From the NCBI GenBank assembly GCA_038127535.1, contig JAYPHU010000065.1, positions 1 through 6,655 on the forward strand: DNA of 6,655 bases, written 5' to 3'. A program made the position numbers and the translations under genes. Source of the stretch: JAYPHU01 sp038127535 (GTDB taxonomy: Bacteria; Pseudomonadota; Alphaproteobacteria; Rhodospirillales; UBA2165). How positions within the stretch are numbered: the first letter of the stretch is position 1; each line of letters begins with the position of its first letter. A model generated the notes under the pieces. The model saw nothing but the letters and a program-made list of their open reading frames with translations, did no database searches and had not been told where the DNA came from. Shown here one piece after another: positions 1 to 5,578 of the stretch.

Positions 1-48
1 CTCTGATTAACAGGTGACGCCCGGCGGAGAATCTGGAATCAATTCTCT

Positions 49-3000
49 ATGTCCCACGCTGATTTTATCCATCTTCGCAACCATACCGCCTACTCACTGC
101 TGGAAGGCGCGATCAAGGTCAAAGACCTGGTCGCTCAGTGTCAGGGCATGCATATGCCCGCCGTGGCGATGACCGATACGGGCAACCTGTTCGGCGCGCT
201 GGAATTTTCCAAAGCCTGTGCCGGAGCCGGCATTCAGCCCATCGTTGGCTGCCAAATCGGCGTCACGTCCTTTCAGCCAGGGGACGGCAACGGTCATCGG
301 CTCAACAACGGCAATGGCAATGGCCATTTGCAGCAGCCGGATCAGCTGGTCCTGCTGGCGCAAAACGATACCGGTTACGAGAACCTGCTTGAGATCGTTA
401 GCCGGTTTCACTTGTCGCCGGACGGCGAGATGAACCAGGTTTCCCTGGAAACGATCGCTGTTCGCTCGGACGGCTTGATTGGCTTAACCGCCGGTCCCTT
501 GGGCGCGGTGGGACGGCTTCTCGCCGAGGGGCAATCTGAGGCGGCCGAGACCGTCCTGACACAGTTAAAAGAGATATTTCCGGATCGGCTGTATGTGGAG
601 ATCATGCGTCATGGTCTGGAGGTGGAGCAGCAGACCGAGCCTCAATTCCTGGATTTGGCTTACAAGCACGATCTCCCCTTGGTCGCCACCAATGAATGCT
701 TCTTTGTCGGCGCGGAAATGTACGAGGCTCATGACGCGCTGATCTGTATTGCCGAGGGCGCCTATGTCAGTCAAAGCGGCCGGCGGCGGCTGACCCCGGA
801 ACACCGGTTCAAGTCCGCCCAGGAAATGCGGGCTCTGTTCGCTGATCTGCCGGAAGCTATCGACAACACCTTGGTGATCGCGCAACGCTGTGCCGTGATG
901 TCGGAGGGCCAGGACCCGCTTCTGCCCGCCGCGCCGAAAGGTGATGGTGGCGGCACTGATGCCGAAGTTCTGGCGGGGCTTGCCAAAGCCGGATTGGAAA
1001 AGCGGCTAGCGTTGATCACGGAAGGAGCTGATGACCCGGACGCAGTCGCCAAACCCTATCGGGAACGGCTGGCCTACGAGCTGGGCGTTATCGAACAAAT
1101 GGGATTCCCCGGCTACTTCCTGATCGTTGCCGACTTTATTCAATGGTCCAAGGACCGGGAGATACCGGTCGGGCCTGGCCGTGGTTCCGGCGCGGGTTCG
1201 GTCGTCGCCTGGGCGCTGACCATCACTGATTTGGATCCCTTGCGGTTCGGACTGTTGTTCGAACGGTTCCTGAATCCGGAGCGGGTGTCCATGCCCGACT
1301 TCGATATCGACTTCTGCCAGGACCGCCGGGACGAGGTCATCCGTTATGTACAGGGAAAATATGGCGATGACCGGGTGGCGCAGATCATTACCTTCGGAAC
1401 TTTACAGCCCCGCGCGGCCCTTCGGGACGTGGGAAGAGTGCTGCAGATGCCGTATCCGCAAGTGGACCGCATCTGCAAGCTGGTGCCCAACAATCCAGCT
1501 GCCCCGGTCACCCTGAAAGAAGCCATTGATGGGGAGCCGGCCCTCCAGCAGGAGATCAAGGAAGATCCGCTGGTCGCGCGCCTGACAGAGATCGCCATGA
1601 AGCTGGAAGGTCTCTATCGTCATGCCTCCACCCACGCGGCGGGTGTGGTGATCGGCGACCGACCTTTGACCGAGTTGATCCCGCTTTATCGCGATCCGCG
1701 CTCCGACATGCCGGTGACCCAGTTCGCCATGAAATGGGCGGAAGCCGCCGGGCTAGTGAAGTTTGACTTCCTCGGGCTGAAGACCCTCACGGTTCTCGCC
1801 AAGGCCGTTGAGCATCTGAAAAACCGAGGCATCGAGATCGATATCGACAATCTGCCGTTCGATGATCCGGCGACCTTCGAGATGCTGGGGAAGGGCGACA
1901 CGACCGGCGTGTTCCAGTTGGAAAGTTCGGGCATGCGGGACATTCTCCGCAACATGAAGCCGGACTCCTTCGAAGACATCATCGCTATCGTGGCGCTCTA
2001 CCGGCCGGGTCCGATGGATAATATCCCGAGCTACATCCGCCGTAAGCACGGCGAAGAAGAGCCGGATTATCTTTATCCTAATCTGGAGCCGATCCTGACG
2101 GAAACCTACGGCATCATGATCTACCAGGAACAGGTCATGCAGATCGCGCAGGAACTGGCCGGCTATTCCCTCGGCGGCGCTGATTTGTTGCGCCGCGCGA
2201 TGGGTAAGAAGATCAAGGAAGAGATGGATGCCCAGCGGGAGCAGTTCGTCGCCGGCTCGGTGGAGCGGGGCGTGCCGGAGAAGAAGGCGTCCGACATTTT
2301 TGACCAGGTTGCCAAGTTCGCGGGCTACGGCTTCAACAAATCCCACGCCGCTGCCTATGCACTGGTCGCCTATCAAACGGCCTATTTGAAAGCCAACTAT
2401 CCGGTAGAATTCATGGCGGCCTCCATGACCCTGGACCTGCAAAACACCGACAAGCTCAATACGTTCAAGCAGGAACTGGACCGGCTCAACATTGATTTGC
2501 TGCCGCCAGATATCAATAAATCCGAAGCCGTCTTCGCCGTCGAGAAGATCGTAAACGGCGAGGAAGAACTGTGCGTGCGCTACGCCCTGGCCGCCATCAA
2601 GAACGTGGGCGGCGCGGCCATGGACAGCGTGGTCGCTGAGCGGATGGAGAATGGGAAGTATGACTCGATAGAGGACTTCACATTCCGCTGCGACACCAAG
2701 GTGATCAACAAACGCCAATTGGAAAACCTGATCCGTGCCGGCGCGTTTGACTCACTCACGATGAATCGCAAGCGACTGTTTGAAGGGGTGGAGATGATCG
2801 TCCGCCAGGCCGGTGCTGCGGCCAGCGAGCGCAACTCCGATCAAATCGGCTTGTTCGGTGCGGAAGAAAGTATAACCACCACGATTGCCCTGCCGGAGAT
2901 ACCCGACTGGTTGCCCATGGACCGGCTGAAGGAAGAGTTCGACGCGATCGGCTTTTATCTCTCGGCGCATCCGTTGGACTCTTACGCCAAGGGGTTGGAG

Positions 3001-3531
3001 CGGCTGCGGGTAAAAACCTTTGGAGAGTTGCTGGCGTCCGGCACGTCCGGGCCGGTGAAACTAGCTGGGGCGGTCATAAGCCGGAAAGAGCGGACGTCCC
3101 AGAAAGGCAATAAATACGCCTTCGTCCAATTATCGGACCAGACCGGCGTTTATGAGGTCACCGTCTTCTCCGAAGTTCTGTCGGCCCATCGGGATAAGCT
3201 GGAGGCTGGCAACACCCTCTATGTCAAAGCCGCCGCGCAGTTTGAAGGAGAAAGCGTGCGCCTGACCGTTCAGGGTTTTCAGGCCTTGGATCAGGCGACC
3301 GCCGGCACCAGCGCCGGGCTTAAAATCTTTATCGATGCGCCCGGCTCCCTCAGCCCGTTGAAGGAAATATTGGACCAAGAAGGTAAGGGCAAAGGCGAAG
3401 TCACCTTGATCTCTCAAATCAACGAGGACACGGAGATCGAGGTCCGGCTGCCGGATAAGTACAACGTCTCCGCCGTTCTCGCCCAGGCTGTTAAAGCCGT
3501 CCCCGGCATCCTCGAGGTTCGGGAGATATAG
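49..3531 (+). CDS. dnaE: DNA polymerase III subunit alpha (DnaE)
   Basis: Catalytic subunit of the replicative DNA polymerase III holoenzyme; it extends DNA 5'->3' at the replication fork in the cytoplasm. The product is 1160 residues, the same length as E. coli alpha. In order: an N-terminal PHP domain starting with FIHLRNH (about 6-280); the family-C polymerase core with GPGRGSGAGS (375-384), the catalytic pair in MPDFDIDF (D417 and D419, matching E. coli D401/D403) and a third acidic residue in VKFDFLGL (D573, matching D555); a helix-hairpin-helix region around 820-880; a beta-clamp binding motif QIGLF (932-936); an OB fold (about 1002-1085); and a C-terminal tau-binding-type domain ending EVREI. 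The ATG at 49 gives the standard N-terminus. GGCGGAGA at 23-30 is rather far upstream and the nearer GGAA is weak, so translation initiation is not textbook. A Gly/Asn/His-rich stretch lies at 78-96. Stop codon TAG. Confidence 0.98.
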   Translation: MSHADFIHLRNHTAYSLLEGAIKVKDLVAQCQGMHMPAVAMTDTGNLFGALEFSKACAGAGIQPIVGCQIGVTSFQPGDGNGHRLNNGNGNGHLQQPDQLVLLAQNDTGYENLLEIVSRFHLSPDGEMNQVSLETIAVRSDGLIGLTAGPLGAVGRLLAEGQSEAAETVLTQLKEIFPDRLYVEIMRHGLEVEQQTEPQFLDLAYKHDLPLVATNECFFVGAEMYEAHDALICIAEGAYVSQSGRRRLTPEHRFKSAQEMRALFADLPEAIDNTLVIAQRCAVMSEGQDPLLPAAPKGDGGGTDAEVLAGLAKAGLEKRLALITEGADDPDAVAKPYRERLAYELGVIEQMGFPGYFLIVADFIQWSKDREIPVGPGRGSGAGSVVAWALTITDLDPLRFGLLFERFLNPERVSMPDFDIDFCQDRRDEVIRYVQGKYGDDRVAQIITFGTLQPRAALRDVGRVLQMPYPQVDRICKLVPNNPAAPVTLKEAIDGEPALQQEIKEDPLVARLTEIAMKLEGLYRHASTHAAGVVIGDRPLTELIPLYRDPRSDMPVTQFAMKWAEAAGLVKFDFLGLKTLTVLAKAVEHLKNRGIEIDIDNLPFDDPATFEMLGKGDTTGVFQLESSGMRDILRNMKPDSFEDIIAIVALYRPGPMDNIPSYIRRKHGEEEPDYLYPNLEPILTETYGIMIYQEQVMQIAQELAGYSLGGADLLRRAMGKKIKEEMDAQREQFVAGSVERGVPEKKASDIFDQVAKFAGYGFNKSHAAAYALVAYQTAYLKANYPVEFMAASMTLDLQNTDKLNTFKQELDRLNIDLLPPDINKSEAVFAVEKIVNGEEELCVRYALAAIKNVGGAAMDSVVAERMENGKYDSIEDFTFRCDTKVINKRQLENLIRAGAFDSLTMNRKRLFEGVEMIVRQAGAAASERNSDQIGLFGAEESITTTIALPEIPDWLPMDRLKEEFDAIGFYLSAHPLDSYAKGLERLRVKTFGELLASGTSGPVKLAGAVISRKERTSQKGNKYAFVQLSDQTGVYEVTVFSEVLSAHRDKLEAGNTLYVKAAAQFEGESVRLTVQGFQALDQATAGTSAGLKIFIDAPGSLSPLKEILDQEGKGKGEVTLISQINEDTEIEVRLPDKYNVSAVLAQAVKAVPGILEVREI

Positions 3532-3544
3532 ATATTCTGAGGCG

Positions 3545-3570
3545 GTCTCCCACCCAGAAAATCGGGGGAC
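3545..3570. terminator. Candidate stem-loop just after dnaE
   Basis: GTCTCCC (3545-3551) can pair with GGGGGAC (3564-3570), giving seven pairs including one G-U, around a 12-base loop. It begins 14 bases after the dnaE stop. No T-run follows, so it is not a classic intrinsic terminator. It may act with the larger palindromes downstream, protect the mRNA 3' end, or be incidental. Confidence 0.3.
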
Positions 3571-3602
3571 GGTGCTGCTCTCCCTCAATCGCTCCTCATT
3601 GC

Positions 3603-3653
3603 GTCGCCCCCGAGTTGGAACCAACGTTAGTTGGGGCCAAGTCTCGGGGGGAC
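3603..3653. repeat. Long GC-rich inverted repeat (hairpin) downstream of dnaE
   Basis: A nearly continuous 20-bp stem is visible: GTC (3603-3605) with GAC (3651-3653), one bulged G, CCCCCGAG (3607-3614) with CTCGGGGG (3643-3650), TTGG (3615-3618) with CCAA (3637-3640), an AA/GG internal loop, and CCAAC (3621-3625) with GTTGG (3630-3634) around a GTTA tetraloop. It lies between the convergent dnaE and DUF899 genes, so it could end transcription from either side. No T-run follows. Together with the adjoining 3674-3744 structure it resembles a small palindromic intergenic element; copies elsewhere in the genome cannot be seen from here. Confidence 0.75.
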
Positions 3654-3673
3654 CTGGATATGGATCGTATGGT

Positions 3674-3744
3674 TCCCCAACAATCGCTCAGCGAGCCTGC
3701 CTCCGTCGCAGCAAAGCTCCGGCTTCGCGCAGGCAGGTCGGGGA
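3674..3744. repeat. Branched palindromic element (multi-stem inverted repeat)
   Basis: An outer stem TCCCC (3674-3678) / GGGGA (3740-3744) encloses two hairpins. The small one is TCGC-TCA-GCGA (3684-3694). The large one is CCTGCCT (3696-3702) with AGGCAGG (3731-3737), topped by GC-rich interrupted pairing and AAGC-TCCG-GCTT (3714-3725). The edge reads GGGGATGACG, similar to the ends of short dispersed palindromic repeats I recall from alphaproteobacterial intergenic regions (recollection, not checked). Its 5' arm GGTTCCCC (3671-3678) can instead pair with GGGGGACC (3647-3654) of the preceding hairpin. Confidence 0.65.
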
Positions 3745-3799
3745 TGACGCAATTTAGGTGAGATTTTAAAATGGGTGCAGGGATGGCTAGAAGAAAAAT

Positions 3800-4474
3800 C
3801 TAATCATAGCTATACGCCGGGAAACAATCCTGCGGCCTGTCGTTGGGCGTGAGCTCGAAGACGTTCCACAGGGGCCAAATCTGATCGGCATGGCGGGGGT
3901 GTTGTCCGTCTTCGTTGTCTGCATAGAACAGTTCCGACGCCCAGGTGCGGTAGATACCGTCATCGGTTTTCTTGAAGACATTGATCAGCTATCAATGGTC
4001 CTCCTCTCCATCTTCGGCCTTGTAATCTGCGTTGTAGGTTGTGCCGGCTAAGGAGAGCAGGGTGAGCTTGTTCCACCCTCGAGACTCTGCCCAGTCCTTC
4101 AACTATCCAGCTTCGGCTTTGGCGATCACGGCAAAATTCAGCTTTGATCCGATATGCGGGCTGTCGCCATGGAGGAAATTTAGCAACGATGCGCAGGCGG
4201 GGCAGGCGTTGCCGCCGGTCTTGTACATGAAGCTGTAGATCAACAGGTTTGCACTGGCGTCCGTGAACAACTCTGACAGTTTGACCGTCTATCCGTTCAA
4301 TCCCGTGAATTCATAGTCTGCGTCTACTTTTCCGCCCAGGGGCATGGCCCGACGAAGAGCCGCGACTTTCTCTGCTTGGCGGCGAAGCAACATTTCCTCG
4401 GCCAACGACGCGTCTCTTGCGTACCAATATTCAGCGGTTTCATTCGTGTATGTCTGATCATGGAATTTACCCAT
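3800..4474 (-). pseudogene. DUF899 family (thioredoxin-like) protein, inactivated by four in-frame stops
   Basis: Read on the minus strand from the ATG at 4474, one frame of 225 codons matches a DUF899 protein from end to end. The N-terminal part has EYWYARDASLAEEMLLRRQ and VAALRRAMPLGG; then come LSELF, LLIYSFMY, a thioredoxin-like CPAC pair (codons 91-94), LKDWAESRGW, TYNADYKAEDG, LINVFKK, and a typical C-terminus with PRHADQIWPLWNVFELTP. The frame is broken by TAG at 4289-4291 (codon 62), TAG at 4103-4105 (codon 124), and adjacent TGA 3992-3994 and TAG 3989-3991 (codons 161-162); it ends in TAG at 3800-3802. No frameshift is needed anywhere. All four stops could come from single transitions (CAG to TAG, CGA or TGG to TGA). 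The start is 9 bases after the arsR stop, so both were one operon. DUF899 proteins have a thioredoxin-like fold; their reaction is not known to me. At most a 61-residue N-terminal fragment would be made. Confidence 0.85.
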
Positions 4475-4483
4475 TACATGCTG

Positions 4484-4816
4484 CTATCGTTTCAAAGTGT
4501 CGAGATAGTCGGAAAGAGAGTCCAGCTGCCCCTCCCAGAAGGTTCTATAGTCGTCGAGCCAGGCGCTGGCGTTTTGCAGCGGTTCTGGCGTCAACTTACA
4601 CGAGATCACTCGCCCTTGTTTGAGCCGGCGGATCGACCCCGCGTCTTCCAAATCGTTGAGATGTTTGCTGACCGCCGGCAGGGACATCTCATAGGGCGCG
4701 ACGATTTCCGATACGCTCAGGTCACCGTAAGACAGTTGCGCCTTAATGGCACGCCGGGTCGGATCGCCGAGCGCCGAGAATATATTATTCAGAGAGCCCT
4801 CATTATGTTTAACCAT
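4484..4816 (-). CDS. ArsR-family winged-helix transcriptional repressor
   Basis: 110-residue DNA-binding regulator. The N-terminal helix LNNIFSALGDPTRRAIKAQL is the hallmark of ArsR proteins. The helix-turn-helix covers about 34-60 (SVSEIVAPYEMSLPAVSKHL), followed by the wing (RRLKQGRVISCKL, about 63-75). The C-terminal WLDDYRTFWEGQLDSL is typical of the small non-metal ArsR group found beside SRPBCC or DUF899 genes. The metal-binding ELCVCDL motif is absent and there is only one cysteine (C73), so metal sensing is unlikely; what it senses is unknown. I chose the ATG at 4816, which gives the family's usual MVK start. A GTG at 4843 would add nine residues (VDYFLLFNH) that do not look like family sequence. 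Neither start has a clear ribosome binding site. It is transcribed with the broken DUF899 gene and divergently from dinB. Stop codon TAG. Confidence 0.92.
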   Translation of the reverse strand: MVKHNEGSLNNIFSALGDPTRRAIKAQLSYGDLSVSEIVAPYEMSLPAVSKHLNDLEDAGSIRRLKQGRVISCKLTPEPLQNASAWLDDYRTFWEGQLDSLSDYLDTLKR

Positions 4817-4825
4817 ATGATTAAA
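4808..4825. promoter_or_regulatory. Probable ArsR operator overlapping the arsR start codon
   Basis: TTTAACCATATGATTAAA is an 18-bp palindrome with one mismatched pair (C against A beside the CATATG core). The minus-strand ATG start of arsR (4816-4814) lies in its centre. An AT-rich dyad with this core fits the operators of small ArsR repressors of this group, and the location suits autorepression. Binding is inferred, not shown. Confidence 0.6.
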
Positions 4826-4851
4826 TAATAGAAAATAGTCCACCGTGTTAA
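4825..4851 (-). promoter_or_regulatory. Candidate arsR promoter
   Basis: On the minus strand TTAACA (4851-4846; 5/6 to TTGACA) is followed after 15 bases by TATTAT (4830-4825; 5/6 to TATAAT). The spacer is shorter than ideal. If real, transcription would begin around 4817, at the ATG itself, giving a leaderless mRNA; this would explain the missing ribosome binding site and place the operator over the transcription start. Confidence 0.35.
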
Positions 4852-4882
4852 CCGTTTGCTGGAGAGAGGCGGGGGAACCGTG

Positions 4883-4888
4883 TATAAA
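4883..4888 (+). promoter_or_regulatory. Candidate -10 element for dinB
   Basis: TATAAA, inside GTGTATAAAATC, matches five of six -10 consensus bases and would start transcription around 4895, about 20 bases before the dinB ATG. No good -35 hexamer is present at normal spacing, so the promoter may be weak or need an activator. Confidence 0.35.
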
Positions 4889-4905
4889 ATCTCAAACATC
4901 ATTCT

Positions 4906-4910
4906 GGAGA
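4906..4910 (+). promoter_or_regulatory. dinB ribosome binding site
   Basis: GGAGA, five bases before the ATG at 4916. It decides for this start over the upstream TTG in the same frame. Confidence 0.75.
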
Positions 4911-4915
4911 ACACC

Positions 4916-5455
4916 ATGGTCGATAAACGGTTCTTACTACAGTTGCTGGAATACAACGCCTGGGCCAATGATGAATATCTAGCCAAGCTAAAGGAACTGC
5001 CGGCGGAGGAGGTGACCAAGCAACGGCCCTCGCTGATGAATAATTTGCTGATCAACATGAACCATTTGTTGGTCATCGATAAGGTCTGGCTGGCGCACAT
5101 GCGCGGGGAAAAGCACAACTTCGAAAGACTGCAGACCGTCATGTATGAAAACTTGGATGATTTGGTTGCGGCCAAAAAAGCATCTGATGCCGAAGTTCGT
5201 ACGTATGTGGAAGGCCTCTCCGACGAAGAACTCTCCGAAGAAATTGATTACGAGCTGATCGGCGGCAGTACGGGAACGTTGCCCCGGTATTTGATCATTA
5301 CCCATCTCGCTATGCACGGTGGCTTTCATCGTGGTTTCGCTGCCGACATGTCGGGGCAGATACCGGTGGTCCCTGCTGGTCAGGATATCCCGGTGTGGGA
5401 GCGGGCCCTTCGTAAAAAGGGATTAAGGGTTGAAAACCTATACAAATCCGCCTAA
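4916..5455 (+). CDS. DinB/YfiT-family putative metal-dependent hydrolase
   Basis: A 179-residue protein of the DinB (YfiT-like) four-helix-bundle superfamily, named for the B. subtilis damage-inducible gene and unrelated to DNA polymerase IV. The N-terminus MVDKRFLLQLLEYNAWAND is the typical first helix (LLxYNxWAN). The metal-binding histidine triad is complete: H50 in NMNHLLVID, and H134 and H138 in MHGGFHRGF. Related enzymes act in thiol-dependent chemistry (for example bacillithiol or mycothiol transferases) or as unknown hydrolases; the substrate here is unknown. The ATG at 4916 has GGAGA at 4906-4910, five bases upstream. Upstream in-frame codons back to a TTG at 4858 encode 20 residues unlike the family and are excluded. 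It is transcribed divergently from arsR with a 99-base gap, so the repressor might affect it, although the likely operator sits on the arsR side. Stop TAA lies inside a short palindrome. Confidence 0.9.
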   Translation: MVDKRFLLQLLEYNAWANDEYLAKLKELPAEEVTKQRPSLMNNLLINMNHLLVIDKVWLAHMRGEKHNFERLQTVMYENLDDLVAAKKASDAEVRTYVEGLSDEELSEEIDYELIGGSTGTLPRYLIITHLAMHGGFHRGFAADMSGQIPVVPAGQDIPVWERALRKKGLRVENLYKSA

Positions 5456-5458
5456 ATA
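5430..5458 (+). promoter_or_regulatory. Candidate rpsB promoter inside the 3' end of dinB
   Basis: TTGAAA (5430-5435, 5/6 to TTGACA) and TAAATA (5453-5458, 3/6 to TATAAT) are separated by 17 bases. The -10 match is poor, so this is tentative; a start here would give an rpsB leader of about 110 bases. Confidence 0.25.
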
Positions 5459-5462
5459 GGCG
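5449..5462. repeat. Perfect 14-bp inverted repeat across the dinB stop
   Basis: CGCCTAAATAGGCG, a 5-bp stem with a 4-base loop (CGCCT-AAAT-AGGCG), contains the dinB TAA stop. The following CGCTTAAATCC has no T-run, so it is at best a weak transcript end. It overlaps the possible rpsB -10 region, so it could also be a protein site or chance. Confidence 0.45.
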
Positions 5463-5493
5463 CGCTTAAATCCACACGCGGACTTCGCGGTCG

Positions 5494-5509
5494 CGGCGCA
5501 AATTCGCCG
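5494..5509 (+). other. Small hairpin in the rpsB leader
   Basis: CGGCG (5494-5498) pairs with CGCCG (5505-5509) around a 6-base loop CAAATT. No T-run follows, so it is not an intrinsic terminator. It would be the first of several stems in the rpsB 5' untranslated region. Confidence 0.4.
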
Positions 5510-5517
5510 ATGTATCG

Positions 5518-5565
5518 CTCCGGTGTTCCAGAGGGAACTCACAGTCCGCGGAGGTTCAACCGGAG
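5518..5565 (+). promoter_or_regulatory. rpsB leader structure pairing the Shine-Dalgarno region
   Basis: CTCCGGT (5518-5524) is perfectly complementary to ACCGGAG (5559-5565), whose GGAG lies next to and partly within the purine-rich ribosome binding tract of rpsB. Directly inside the 5' arm is a second hairpin GTTCC-AGAG-GGAAC (5525-5538); the self-complementary TCCGCGGA lies at 5545-5552. The arrangement fits a leader that could limit S2 translation when folded. S2 is known to repress its own operon in enterobacteria through a leader RNA; whether this fold binds S2 is inference. Confidence 0.45.
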
Positions 5566-5570
5566 AAGGA
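5562..5570 (+). promoter_or_regulatory. rpsB ribosome binding site
   Basis: GGAGAAGGA, with AAGGA eight bases before the ATG at 5579. It fixes the start of rpsB, and its first four bases are the ones paired in the proposed leader fold. Confidence 0.8.
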
Positions 5571-5578
5571 AGAAACAC

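Larger units (their letters stand above)
3532..3799. other. Intergenic region between convergent dnaE and DUF899 pseudogene
   Basis: A 268-base gap with no credible protein-coding gene. Positions 3545-3744 are filled with the inverted repeats listed separately. The remaining 3750-3799 is AT-richer and contains only a weak long-loop pairing, AGATTTT (3761-3767) with AAAATCT (3795-3801). On the minus strand the DUF899 stop is followed at once by ATTTTTCTTC, a T-rich run without a clear GC stem before it. Confidence 0.7.

Noticed and set aside
1..48. Possible tail of an upstream gene (CTC-TGA at 1-6)
   Set aside because: Too few bases to recognise any protein; lolD-type genes often precede dnaE in alphaproteobacteria as I recall, but nothing here shows it.
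1753..2718. 321-codon open frame on the minus strand
   Set aside because: Lies wholly inside dnaE opposite the conserved polymerase core; the translation shows no family features and is a by-product of GC-rich codon use.
3572..3757. 61-codon open frame over the palindromic region
   Set aside because: The translation simply reads through inverted repeats, with no ribosome binding site and no protein-like pattern.
3800..4474. Reassignment or programmed readthrough of TAG in the DUF899 frame
   Set aside because: dnaE, arsR and rpsB each end in TAG exactly at their expected C-termini, and the DUF899 frame also has a TGA. Pseudogene decay is simpler.
4376..4828. 150-codon open frame on the plus strand
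   Set aside because: Antisense to arsR and the DUF899 pseudogene, both recognised on the minus strand; no family resemblance.
4856..4915. Upstream TTG extension of dinB
   Set aside because: The 20 added residues do not resemble the family, while the ATG at 4916 has a good ribosome binding site and the typical first helix.
5510..5578. Upstream ATG extension of rpsB
   Set aside because: S2 proteins start at MALPTFTMRQLLEAG; the extension would translate the structured leader and ribosome binding site.
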